DNA of 64,000 nucleotides from Chenopodium formosanum (lineage: Eukaryota; Streptophyta; Magnoliopsida; Caryophyllales; Amaranthaceae): positions 18,514,501-18,578,500 of the forward strand of contig CM044877.1 of NCBI GenBank assembly GCA_024500155.1, written 5' to 3'. Positions 12,703 to 24,627 of this stretch are shown piece after piece (positions within the stretch are counted from its first letter, which is position 1; the number at the start of each line of letters is the position of its first letter). Position numbers and translations under genes: made by a program. Under the pieces are notes generated by a model that saw nothing but the letters and a program-made list of their open reading frames with translations, had not been told where the DNA came from and made no database searches.

Positions 12703-13916
12703 TTTTACAGTAGTAGTTTGAAATATGAGTAGCATAATATTTTAATGATTAATAATTCATAATTGATATATTTTTTAAGTAATTAATTATATTACTTTAT
12801 TAATGGTATTAATAGTATCATCAACATTTTTTTGGATTCATCAAATTTTTAGTTTAATTAATGTAATTTTTATTCTTATTCTATAGTTTCTCAATATATA
12901 TATTTATTTTATGTTGGATTTTTTTTTTGACTACGGGTTAAATAAATATAACAGTATTACAAACTACGAGCCTTACTAGCTCCTTTGTTATTACAACGAG
13001 AATATATTAAATTAAAAGACATCTTCCCGTGCTTGATCTTGCTGGGTTGAGAAATCCATCAATTGCCTTTGAACATACGACATAGAATACATCATACAAT
13101 TATTGAATCCCGCTTTCCATTGATATAAGAGGATGTTGAACAAACAAACTTTGATGACATACATACATATATATTAACGAGCTGAAAAAGGCATAACAAC
13201 ACAAATTGAATTATACATTTAAGTGATTCGCTACCCTTAACTGTGGGTACCATTGATTTCTTCTCTGAGAAGGAGACCATTGACATACTATGAACCCCAA
13301 AAATGAATTTTGAAGGGCCCCAAATGGTTGCTTTTACTTTTCATTTATTTAATTTTACTTTGAAAATTCAATAATAATTCACTATATAACTCCATTTAAT
13401 CATTCATGTAAATATTTTTTAAACCAAGCCTATGTAATGTTATTGTTATTCCCTTGTTTTACTTGGTCATTGGATTTGTTTAATAACTATAGCTCCAAAT
13501 TTGTGTAATTGGTCTTTGTTATTTTTTATTTGACCTGCCACATTATCATGTTTGCCAATACATAAATCTAATCATCAATATATACTTAATTTCTAATAAT
13601 TAAGTAAAAATTATAATCAATAGATTCCGTGATGAGATTTATTAAGACGATTTAAACAAAAACCCGCATGACTATAATTTAACTTAAGTATAAATCACAA
13701 AAGGCGATCAAAGATGAGTGTAATTATCTACGCAAGCGTTTATGTACTGAAAAGAAGGCAAATCCCACACAAATCTTAGTAGAACCTACTAATTAAGAGT
13801 ATAATTAATTATTACACACATTGGCCTAATTGTGTTCACTTAGACCAATATTATTCGAAAGTTATAGCAACTACCAGAAACTATGCTTATTATTACCGAG
13901 CTTAGAATGCTTTTCT
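12703..13916. other. Intergenic AT-rich DNA
   Basis: No coding region or identifiable element is seen between the tandem repeat and the 3' end of the methyltransferase pseudogene. The sequence is AT-rich with scattered short repeats. Confidence 0.5.
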
Positions 13917-14818
13917 TCACTTCCTTATCAAAGAAACGACCTGATGTAAGGTGTAAAGCTCATCACCAGCGGACAAGAATTTGCGGACAAGTTCTATTAA
14001 ACGCCGGAAAAACTCTTTAGCAGCTTCTTCACCAATTTTCTTCGATATCATGTACTCACATCCTGATATAACTGGCCCTGCCACAAACCTTGCTCTCTTA
14101 TGCTCATCGATATCGTCTCTCGACTCCGACATAGGTACATCCCATAATACGCTAAAGATTTCATGCTTGTCAATGAAAAAGGATCCTTGATCCATCACCA
14201 ACTTGTTTACTTCATCCACGGTAGGGGGGTAGAAGGGAAGGTTAAAATTGTTGGCTTTTTCTTCATCAACCAAGCCCTATATAATGCGAGGCAATATTTA
14301 TGTATTAAGACTAGTATAGTTTTATGAGCTCATGTTATCCATATAATTAAATTCACTTAAAGTGATAATTACATGATAAAGTTGTGGATGGTTTAATTTA
14401 GAATGGTGATCACATGATGCATAAATATTATTGGATGCTTGAATAGTTGAATGTCCATAAAAAAAATGTGCAAAATAATTTTCAGTATTTTTGGATTTCT
14501 ATTCATTTAATAATAATTATATCTACATGACTATTTATATTTACTATGTTAAAAGAAATTTTTTTATAATTAATGTTGTACATCTATTATAAATTTGTCT
14601 TAAAATGATCAAAAATTACCCTAATATGTATGAAAGTTACCCTGATGGCCTGATTTATATAACAGTTAAAGGAGTAAAAATATGTCCACCTTACATTTGG
14701 TAGATACGGAGTAGTACATTTTGAAAAGCGGATAATCTTTTTGTATTTTATTAAGTGTTACACTTACCAAATACAATCGTATTTTATAAATGTTACCTTC
14801 GTTTTTGGCAAAAAGCTA

Positions 14819-14848
14819 CTTCCTTTGTCCCAAATCAACTGAGACTTT

Positions 14849-14892
<44 letters not shown>

Positions 14893-15162
14893 CTTACTAC
14901 TGATTATATAGCTTTGATCCTCTGACTATAATTGTTAAGTAACATAATAAAACATATTTTGTCATAAAATATATTGTTAGATAGGTATTAATATAAAGTT
15001 TCATAATATAAGTTTCATTCATATTTAATTATATAAAAATATATTTAATGATATTATTCTTTCCCCTGTTCAAAAAAAAATTATATAAAAATATATAAGG
15101 TCAAATTAGTGCGTCAACATGTGTGTAAAAGTACCGTATCAATTATTCTTGGACAAAGAGAG
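14819..15162. mobile_element. Stowaway-like MITE in SABATH intron 3
   Basis: It begins CTTCCTTTGTCCCAAATCAA and ends TTGGACAAAGAGAG, which are imperfect inverted repeats flanked by TA dinucleotides at 14817-14818 and 15163-15164. The interior includes a long T tract (about 14856-14892). The assignment rests on terminal similarity only. Confidence 0.5.
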
Positions 15163-15250
15163 TATATTACAATATTCTATATCTTTGCTTTAATTAATGG
15201 TCTCCACCACTACTATTTTTAAATATCATTTCTCTCATATCACATTATGT

Positions 15251-15276
15251 TAGTTCCCGTGTGCTATGCACGGTAA
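15251..15276 (-). other. Helitron-like terminal hairpin (CCGTGCATAGCACACGGG, minus strand)
   Basis: Read on the minus strand, ACCGTGCATAGCACACGGG is followed by AACTAAC. A GC-rich hairpin followed closely by CTAA is the shape of a Helitron 3' end. No 5' TC terminus was identified. Confidence 0.35.
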
Positions 15277-16106
15277 TTTTCATACTTTTATTGGTGTAAC
15301 AATATAATTATAATTATCGTTAGTGCTTGTAACATAATAATTCGTATTTAATTTCAAAAATTAAATTGTCAAAAAGTATTATAAAACACATGAAACATTT
15401 AACTACAATATATTTATTTTCTTATTATTTCTAATATTTACTAAAATAAAATACGAAAAATCAAACAAAGTACAAAGAGCTTATTAATAACAAAATGAGT
15501 TTTGTAAAAATACTCCTTTGACTATTAGTGTTTTAAAATTCACAACAAACTCTGTACTATTGTTCTTTTTGACAAACAAATAATTATATATATGTATGTA
15601 GCTAGTCTTCCATCTACAATATCTCTATATACATCTTTTTTTTTCTTCTTCCATATAAAATTGACCACTTTTAAAATGTGAAAATATAATTAAAAAAAAG
15701 GTCATATTATCGCATAGATAATATCACAATAAGATTTCTTGTGGTAATAATTTGGGCATGTGGTGTAACATAAAACCCGTGGTGTATTGATGCAAAAATA
15801 TTATATAAAAAGAATACTTTTTAACCCATATAATTCCTATTTTAAATACTTAAAAAGTTATGATATATGTTTAAAATTACCTACATACTTAGTATTTTTT
15901 ATTTTATCCAAAAAAATAAATGTATATATAAATCTGACAAGTTTGTTAATTTAATCTTTAATTAAAAAATTGTATTGTATGCTTAATAAAATAAAACATC
16001 GGTTGCATCATAAATTCATAATGTTACAATATGTAGTTATTAGATAATGATAGGAAACCAAAATTATACATATAATTAAAGATACTTAACATATCAAATA
16101 ATGAAA

Positions 16107-16109
<3 letters not shown>

Positions 16110-16176
<67 letters not shown>
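16110..16176. repeat. (TA)n microsatellite
   Basis: About 33 uninterrupted TA units lie in SABATH intron 3. The minus-strand open frame running through it is an artefact of the repeat. Confidence 0.95.
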
Positions 16177-16180
<4 letters not shown>

Positions 16181-16479
16181 GGGAGTTTTTCCCCGAGTTT
16201 TTAGAGAGACATGTAGGATTTAATTTTCTTAGCGCGCTATGTAGGATTATGAATTTAAGTAGTAGCCAATTAAATAAGAGATTATTAATTTCTTTTACAA
16301 TTAAATAATTCAAATGTCACATAAGCAAAATTAGCAAATGAAATTTTAAATTTTGAATTAATTAAATACAAAATATTATCTTTTGATATTAGGAATTTTA
16401 TTTAATATTCTAAAACTAATATAATAACAATTTTAATCACATAAATATGAAAATATTTTTTTTAAAAAAATACTGACAA

Positions 16480-16507
16480 ACCGTGCATCGCACGGGCTTC
16501 GTCTAGT
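16480..16507 (+). other. Helitron-like 3' terminus (hairpin followed by CTAGT)
   Basis: The sequence AACCGTGCATCGCACGGGCT contains a GC-rich hairpin and is followed after a few bases by CTAG and a T, matching the 3' end of plant Helitrons. Together with the opposite-facing copy at 15251 it brackets about 1.2 kb. That may be coincidence of two elements rather than one. Confidence 0.5.
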
Positions 16508-16660
16508 AATTAATATTTGAGTATAATATATAAGGAAGAAACATAATGATTAATTTGGAAGGAAAAAGTATTATTTTTGTAAGAAAGGAATGAAAATATT
16601 ATACTTTGTATTACATATATTAAATCTTTTCTAAGAAGATTTTTTGACAAAAAACCATAA

Positions 16661-16700
<40 letters not shown>
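16661..16700. repeat. Poly(A) tract of about 40 bases
   Basis: A long A homopolymer lies in SABATH intron 3. It could be a retroposon tail, but no retroposon body was recognised beside it. Confidence 0.85.
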
Positions 16701-16704
<4 letters not shown>

Positions 16705-17265
16705 TGGCGGAAAATCTTTTAACCAAAAGTTGACACGTGTCATCTTTGGTTTCGCCTTTAGTATATAGTTATAGAAGATTCATTATTTTTCAATAAACTA
16801 TGAACTATACTATTTTTTTTCCATTATTAAATACTTAATTAACACCCCCCAACTTTACTCTTATTTCATTAAAGTTGATTAAAGTTGTCTTTCCTATACG
16901 CGGGTAAAATTGTAGGTAACACTTAAAAAATACGGAGTTGGACGTTAGTATTTATCTTACTTGTTTTTAATCGTTTTGATTAATTGTTTTTGTTATTCAT
17001 GTTGAGACCTTGTTTATATTAAATTTTGGTGAATTAACAAAACATTTATTTAGTTATCAACAACTGTAAGCTCAATTTTAATGATAAAATTATTGACATG
17101 TATTCTTTGACAAAATTTAAAGATAAGATGTGATAATTTTTATTTATCTTAGTGATAAACATGTATTCTTTGATAAGCTTATACATAGAATTCCACCAAT
17201 TTAGCATTTTTACATTTTTTAAAAAAAAGAATTTAGCATTTTTACTTCGTTCTTTTTAAAATGTA

Positions 17266-17356
17266 CTCCCTCCGTCCCTAAATTACATTCCTCTTTCTCT
17301 CTATTATGTGAGGAATAAATGCTAGAAAGAGGAATGTAATTTAGGGACGGAGGGAG
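17266..17356. mobile_element. Stowaway MITE, 91 bp, near-perfect hairpin
   Basis: It begins CTCCCTCCGTCCCTAAATTA and ends with the reverse complement, giving a near-perfect hairpin with arms of about 28 bp. TA flanks both ends (17264-17265, 17357-17358). CTCCCTCCGT with a TA target is diagnostic of Stowaway (Tc1/mariner) MITEs. It lies 50 bp past the exon 3 donor of the methyltransferase pseudogene. Confidence 0.9.
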
Positions 17357-17969
17357 TAGTAAAATATAAGCTAAGATTAACAATCAGTAAAATAATTGGG
17401 AGTACCTCATTAAGCATATCAAGTATGACCATGTTCTTTAGTTTGAGTATCCACATTTGATGTGGTCCATGATTCTCAAAACTGGCCATTATGTTGATAA
17501 TCATCCTACCTCCTTTAATAACCTCTTCCCCACGACACTTCAAAAATGCGGTAAAGTCCATCGCAAACTGTTTTTGATATGCTATGCAAATTTCGGGTGG
17601 ACTAGTCTCTACCATGTACATGTAACCCTTCAGTAATGAAGCCCCGTCTTTATCGAACAAATCATCTGGCACCTATCATATATATCATTCACCATTATTA
17701 GATCATTGCTTTATACTTCGTAATAAGTACATTTCTTTGCTTCATATTCTCTTCGTTTTTAAATACGAGTAACTTTTGTATACATGTGGTGTACAATAAT
17801 TTACTATACATCAGGGGTCACTTTTATCAAATATAGGGTCACTTTTAAAGTTTTTTGAGTAACTTATATCAATAATAAATAAATATTTCCTAACTTTTAT
17901 TTATGTCAGGGAACTTTTTGTATTAGGGTAACTTTTTGCTCATTTTAGGATAACTTAATAACGGATGTA

Positions 17970-18059
17970 CTACCTCCGTTACATATTATTTGCAACGATT
18001 TGACATAAAGTAGAGAGGAAAAATGTCTAATCGTTGCACATAATATGTAACGGAGGTAG
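17970..18059. mobile_element. Stowaway MITE, 90 bp hairpin
   Basis: Arms CTACCTCCGTTACATATTAT and its near-perfect complement flank a short loop. TA lies outside each end at 17968-17969 and 18060-18061. It sits in SABATH intron 2 and is a different subfamily from the copy at 17266. Confidence 0.9.
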
Positions 18060-19346
18060 TATGATATTTTATTGTGTATCTGATATATTTAAATGTTTGT
18101 CTTTAAATACTTGCTCCACTTTTCATTTTCGGTCGTTTATAAATAATTGATCTATTTCTTTATTTGAAAAGTTTTTACAATATTTAATTCATTTCTCTCA
18201 ACTAGTAGACCCAACATAAATCATATTTTATTAATTTCATATTCTCTCACCTCCAATTCTCTCAATTACTTTTGCTTTTTATAATTTTTTATTCTTCCAC
18301 ATACCCCACAACCTCCATATTTTATTATTTTTCTCTAATTTCTCCTAAAACTCAACGCATAAAAAAATAGAACAAGTATTTAAAAACAAAGGAAAATAAT
18401 ATTTAGACCCTGATATTTATACTTATTTTCAGCTCATTCGAAGTTAGTTTTTATTTTGAGGTGATGAGAATGCACCCTAAATAAGATTACGAGTAAAATT
18501 TAACAAGAGTTTACCTTGCTCAACCAATGCGCGTTATTAGCACAGTGGACAAAATGTAGGAAATTATCAGGGAATAATCTCTTCTGATAAGATCCTGGAG
18601 TCATAGATACGAAGAAGGACCCCATATTATTGCCACACCTTTTGTTCTCAAGATCTTCAGGAAAAGACCCAGAGACCTTGATATTGAATTAAAGTCATTG
18701 TTATAAAGATTGTTCAAAAATACATGTATTTGTGGAATTTCTTTGTCTTTGAATTTCTCGTTTGTAACTTGAATCAATTCTGGAACTATCATCAACGTAT
18801 TTGGGCCACATGCACATCCAAGTTCTGCTATTGTTACACATTTGGGTGTCATGGTTGAGTACAATCCTTCTAAAGCATTCTTGACTATATGAATCGTTTT
18901 CGATATCGAGTTTGCCTACATAGAAAAGAGAAAAAAAAACATATAATTAATAAATTCAATTAATAAGACCCAAGCTTAAAAGAAATACACCAGCCTGATC
19001 CCTATATGTTTTCTATACTTCAAATTTGTTGTTAGACTTGTTAGTTGTTAAGTTTAAAAACTTCGTCTACAACTTCTCACTATAATAAATACGAGTATTA
19101 AAAATATTTATCGACTTTGAAAATCATTGTGACATAAAAAAAAATGGAGGTACCGAGGTTGCATATGTAGTAGATAATATCCATGGATGTAAAATTATAA
19201 CCTCACCTGGATTTCTGAATTATGAGCATAGCTTGATTCTTGATGTGCTGACCCATTTATACGATTTATTTGCATATCCATTTGTCTAATGGTTGCTTTT
19301 AGTAGTACCTATTGTAAAATGATTGCATATCGTTGCGTTGTGTTCA

Positions 19347-20415
19347 ATGGCGAAGCCAGGATTTTGAAGTCCCGGGGGCCGGACTTAATAGACAAAAGAT
19401 TGATGGAAAAAAATTAAAGTGTACTAATATTTTATTGTCACTAAAAAATTTTAGTTAAATCGTACTCGATGATTTTTCATAGTAGCAAAATCATCAATCA
19501 AAGATTAAACACTAAAATCTACGACAATTTTTTTTCTATGTATACAACCAAAACATCTCTAAGAAAAGCATCTTCCTTTTTACTCCTTAATTGAATTTTT
19601 ACGATATTCATTGCAGAAAAGATCCTCTTCTTGTTGAATATTAACTTTTTGTAAAAAAAAAAATTGCCTTTGAAGTGGAACCCTCCTCTTGTTGATTATT
19701 AACTTTTTTTGTAAAAAAAAATCTAGTGTTTTTGATTTCATGATTTAATCCCTATCAATATAAAAACTATAATTCTCAAATTAAGTAGACTATAACCCTA
19801 AAATTTCACAATCATGTAAATAGCACAAAGAAATTTAATAATTGAATGACATAACATAATTTTTAAAAAATAATCAAAAAGAAGAATTTTAAAAAATACC
19901 TTTGTAAAAAAAAAAAATTTGCCTTTGAAGTGGAACCCTCCTCTTGTTGATTATTAACTTTTTTTTGTAAAAAAAAAAATCTAGTGTTTGATTTCATGAT
20001 TTAATCCCTATCAATATAAAAACTATAATTCTCAAATTAAGTAGACTTTAACCCTAAAATTTTCACAATCATGTAAATAGCACAAAGAAATTTAATAATT
20101 GAATGACATAACAAATTTTTTTAAAAAAAAATCAAAAAGAAGAATTTTAAAAAATACGTGATTTGGTTTGCTAGAAACCCACGTTGAATAAGAAGTTTTA
20201 ATTAAAAAAATATGTAGGAGATGGGATTCGAACCCAACCCACTTGGAAAAATAAAACATAACCTAACCAACATGACAAGGTATATTTATTGTTATAATTG
20301 TGTCTTGAATATTTTATATACTAATTTTAAGGGGGGCCATAAACTATAATATATGGGCAACAAATCTGGGCAGGGGAGGCCGGACCTCCAGCAGCCCCCC
20401 TTCCCTTCGCCCTTG
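19347..20415. mobile_element. Non-autonomous Mutator-like element upstream of the methyltransferase
   Basis: A 10 bp direct repeat GTTGTGTTCA flanks it (19337-19346 and 20416-20425), close to the 9 bp typical of Mutator. The ends ATGGCGAAGCCAGG and CCTTCGCCCTTG share a short inverted GGCGAAG core. The interior contains GGGGGCC-type blocks and no coding capacity. The left end is 65 bp from the SABATH ATG, so it replaces the proximal promoter region. Confidence 0.6.
19666..20157. repeat. Direct tandem duplication, 255 bp offset, inside the Mutator-like element
   Basis: GCCTTTGAAGTGGAACCCTC occurs at 19666 and 19921, and the following ~235 bases are nearly identical, differing mainly in A/T run lengths. 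The duplication arose inside the transposon, not the host DNA. Confidence 0.9.
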
Positions 20416-20569
20416 GTTGTGTTCATCGTTAAGGCGTTATATAAGCGTCTAGCTACTAGCTAGGTCGCGTAGGTGGCATTATTGCATATTTATTGCCAAA
20501 AAGAAAAAAAGTATAAAAAAGTACTCCGTTTATTTTGCTTTATATATACGAGTACCTTTTTTAAATTTT

Positions 20570-21571
20570 TTTATTTAGTTATTATTTTTTATTTATTTGG
20601 ACAAGAGGTTACACATAATAGGGCACTAAAAGACAAAATTAAAAGAGGATAAACTAGAGTTTGCTGTCGTAGCACGTAGCAAGGACGTGTGCCCTCTCCA
20701 CTACCACCCAATCCACCTTGAGAACGACACACCACTCGAACCTGGTGCTTAAGTGGCTAATATGAGCAAGTGTCCAACGAATAGCAATATCCGAATTTTG
20801 GGCACCACGAAGGCAATGGACAACTGTAATAGAGTCTATGTAAATTGTAACCGCACGAAATGACCTTGCAACCGCCCATTGTAACCCTAAGAGACAGGCA
20901 TTCAACTCCGCATGAAGAGCAGGCTGAGGAAGCCTAGAAGCAACCTCTCCAAGCCAGCCTTGTTCCCCGTACTTCCCAAATTATGGTCACCAACCCATCC
21001 TCGATCTGTTAGTTCGTTTATTCCACGAGCCATCAACCAAAATAACCGTTTGCACTAGCAAACTCCCAGATTTTGTGTCCTGCAAAATACCACGTAAAAA
21101 CCCCGGAGGGTAATCATTTACCAGTTCAAAAGGGTGCAAAGCGCGAAGACCCCCTGCCTTCTTAGCTGTAAACTGATCCTGTTGGCAAAGACCTTCAGAT
21201 ACAATTATCAGTGTCGACAAATGATCAGCACTCGTCGGGTTCAAAACCCTCTGATTACAGAATATCCACAACCCCCAAAGAGTTGCGATGAAAAAGGTCG
21301 TCATGTGACCATCAAAACCATCCTGGCTTAGAAATAGTTTGATATAGTACAGAATCTAATCGTTGAAGGATTGGTTTGCGTTAGCTTGTGAGTGGATACC
21401 TAAAATCTCACCCCTCCATGCATTTCGTGCAAAACTGTAAAATCTTAACAAGTGCTGTAAATCTTCCCCCTGTGTCCCATAGAGGTCACAGTGTATACTT
21501 ACAACCAGGCCTTATCTTCCCAAATTAGTCTTTGTAGCGATTCCATTATGTAGAAGCTTCCACATAAACAG
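20570..21571 (-). pseudogene. L1-type LINE ORF2, C-terminal part (zf-RVT and RNase H domains)
   Basis: The minus strand carries a zf-RVT block (LFMWKLLHNGIATKTNLGR, then a stop) near 21565-21490. Further on are TLWGLWIFCNQRVLNP and the RNase H-like domain beginning ILVDGSWNKRTNRSRMGW and continuing IYIDSITVVHCLRG to a stop at 20654. An A-rich tail follows to about 20570. This is the 3' portion of a non-LTR retrotransposon whose RT portion lies at 51633-53110, separated by two later insertions. Several stops and frame breaks show it is dead. Confidence 0.8.
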
Positions 21572-24335
21572 TATAACACCCAAATAATTCTCTCTTAAAA
21601 ACCTGTGAGAAACCTGTATATAACCTGAACAATTTCAAGAGAATTACTGGTGTGCTACCGCCACGTGTTCAAACGTTAAGGCTATCTCAGAAATTTTGCA
21701 GCGGAAAACCAAAACAGTTTTAAATAAACCTCAAAGCAAAGGAATTAAATCAAAATAAGTATTACAAGTTGGAACCATTAAGGCCCTTATTCAAAACCCA
21801 ATAAAAAGTAGTAAGTGATTAAATTCAGTGTTCAAATAAAATTCAAACCCAAAAGAATTAGTGTCAACTAAAATCGAATTAAAATAAATTCAAACTTTGC
21901 AAAATTAATAATATGGAAACAACCAACTCTCTACTCAAGATCCCACAATCCTCAACCTTGATGAATGTTGCATGTGTAAGAACCCGTGGTTATTCTGCTC
22001 CCCAATATTACAAGTGTAAAAAATTAGATCGTCACAGGGTCATTGAAAGGCGAAGGCCATGACCAAAGAAAGACACACACAAAAGCACGTAGCCAGCAAA
22101 GCTGAGTACATACAAGTTGCGAAAACAAATTAAGAAAATACCTAACATGCTACTAATATTCAAGCACAAGCATCATTAAATACAGACTCAATTCACGACT
22201 CGATTATCAAATTTATTAAGACCTCATTAATTAATATTAACTGACTCATTTATTTATTTCATTGGATTTAGCAACAGACAAGGTTGTCCAACCCATGTCC
22301 CATTTGGAACATCAATAAAGAAAAACCCCATGCCTCATTTCGGAAACATCAAAAAACATCCAACGACCACGGGCGCGACTCCGTGACCGTAGTTAGTATG
22401 AGATCTCACCTAACTCCTAGTTTTAGAAAAATAATATTTGAGATAAGAGACTCATAGATCAGACGACCTCGATAAAAGTACACGGCTAATACCCCATGTA
22501 CCCCAACCCCTGATTGTCATTACTCCAGATGTGCACCATTCCAGAGTTTTATTGCTCATCCATCTTGCACTTTACGTGATTTACAGGTTTAGACTTGGTG
22601 ATGACTCATATACATATCAATACAAACATCCCAAAAGCAATTCAATCAAGCATGGCAAATTCTCAATTTAGATTCTTGATTTATTAGTGACAAACAACAT
22701 TTATTAATTATTCCATTACTACCTCGGTGTATAAACACCTTGAGTGCATAAGGCACCCCAAAACCTTAACCTCGTCTTACAAGACTTGAATTCCTCCTTT
22801 ACTCATCCTGTTTACATAATCATGAACGAGTAATAATTTGATCTTTACACCAATCACATACCTTTGCCTTTAAGCGCACCTTGCATAATTAAAGCACAAA
22901 TAATACTTGCATTATAAACTAGTGCACATCATTTGAAATTCACAATGTATAACCAGACAATTTAACCCAGTCAATCCTATACATGATACTAAGTTCTCGA
23001 TCCGTCCTTAAACATGCACCTACAAACAAGGTTTCGTATCTTGTACGTACCTTGTGTAAACAATCCGGTTAGCCACTTTAAAACTAGAAGTCGCCTTCTA
23101 CAAAGTCCTCTCCTAAACCAAACAATTAGAAATAAATCAATACCAAAGCAATTAAAATTACAGCAATACTAAACTACTTTAAAACCTCTTAAATCACTAA
23201 AATAAAGCCTTTAGATTGTCCCCAAAAATCAAAGTTAGTAGTATAACATCCCAACTTTAAGTTTACATGTTAGAATTATGAAAATATAGTGTTTTATATC
23301 AAATTACAGCAACTTTAAAGTGGGTAAATAAATCTGGAATTTTGTTTTAAATATATAAAATAACCCCATAAGCATAATTACTTGAATTAGTCATTATATA
23401 GCAAGTTAGTGTGTTAAAAACCCAAGAATATATCAATTCAATGCAATTAGAGGCTTCAAAATAAAAGGTATGAAATCTGAAAATTATTTTTAAAGTTAGA
23501 ATATAAAGTTCAAAGCTTTTTCAATCACAAAATACTCACAATGATTATTTTGTAGGTTTAGAAGCATAAAAACATGAAATTAACACTACTTGTTCATAAA
23601 AATTGAAACTTTAATAAATCTGAAAATTTATTTATGATTAAGATAATTATATTTTAATGTAATTTAAACATAGTATGATTAGATAGTTTGATTAACACGT
23701 AATCAAGCCCTAAAACATGAAAAATCAATGTTTTAAACCCTAAAATATGCAAAATACATAATCTGAAATTTTATTTAATAATTTAGACATACAAAATCCA
23801 TAAATTTATAATCTTTTGTAATTTATACATACTATTAAAGCCTAATAACAATAATTTTATAATTGAAATCAAATAAAAATTGAATCTTTAATCAAAATAA
23901 TAAGAAATAAAGAAAGAGAAATAAGAGGAAGGAGAAGAGGGGAGAGCGAACTGCAGTGGTGCGGCGCGGCGGTCAGGCGGGCGCGGCGGCAGGGGCGGCA
24001 GCAGAGGAAGCTTCGGGGGTTTTTTTTTTTTCTCTGTTTGCTGCGTGAATGAAGGAGAAGGAGGAAGAAGTGAAGTTGATTTTTTTCACGTGAGAAGGGG
24101 GAGAAGGTAAGGGTTTTTGAGGGTTTTATTTGGGCTTTGGGTTTCTTAATTAGACTAGGAGTAATATTTGGGTTTTGGGCTATAATGTTAAAATTGTTGT
24201 AAATTAGTTAAAAACATATTAGTTTACTTAAATCTTTTCATAAAAATTAACTTATTTAATGAAACTGACATAAAAATATTTGTAAGAATAATATATAAAT
24301 AAATTATAATTAAGTTAAAAATATGGGGGATTACA
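21572..24335 (-). repeat. 3' LTR of the chromovirus (2764 bp, full length)
   Basis: It matches the right LTR at both ends but is about 1.6 kb longer. It holds the segment 22343-23949, absent from the other copy, plus a GC-rich block near 23950-24010 shared by both. No protein is encoded. Confidence 0.9.
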
Positions 24336-24627
24336 ATCTAGCCCTCTTAAAAGAAGTTTCGCCCTCGAAACTTTACCCAAAATCCATAGTTCCTCAAAAG
24401 TATTTAAAATTATGCGTTTTGTATTGCTGTAAATTGCTTGCTTCTCAACAAACACACTTAACAAATCGAACTTTGTACTCAATGAACTCATATTTGGCCA
24501 AAGTTTACATACTTTTATTGTATGTAAACGCAATAATGATGCATAATGATAACCAAAACATGCAAAATCAAGCAATAAATGGTATAATTGAGGTAAAAGC
24601 GCGAAATTACATCGCATTCTTCCCCCC

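Larger units (their letters stand above)
13917..19281 (-). pseudogene. SABATH carboxyl methyltransferase (salicylate/benzoate/jasmonate type), four exons, frameshifted
   Basis: SABATH enzymes transfer a methyl group from S-adenosylmethionine to carboxyl groups of small metabolites in the cytosol. Exons on the minus strand are 19281-19207, 18915-18515, 17672-17406 and 14276-13917, about 367 residues in total, the family's usual size. Exon 1 carries the SAM-site block ESSYAHNSEIQ. Exon 2 carries ELGCACGPNT, VFLNN and NDFN, then PGSYQKRLFPDN, HFVHC and the HW of the substrate pocket. Exon 3 has SSPP-like TSPPEI and GGRM; exon 4 has the C-terminal cap. Exon 2 is 401 nt between two phase-0 junctions, so one base is missing (or two extra). 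The break lies near 18650-18672 and leads to a stop at 18601-18603. The usual LND of the SAM pocket reads LNN. The substrate cannot be inferred. The frameshift could be a sequencing error, but the altered Asp argues for real decay. Confidence 0.85.

Noticed and set aside
16086..16743. Minus-strand frames with Tyr-Ile runs and poly-Phe
   Set aside because: They are products of the (TA)n microsatellite and the poly(A) tract in an intron.
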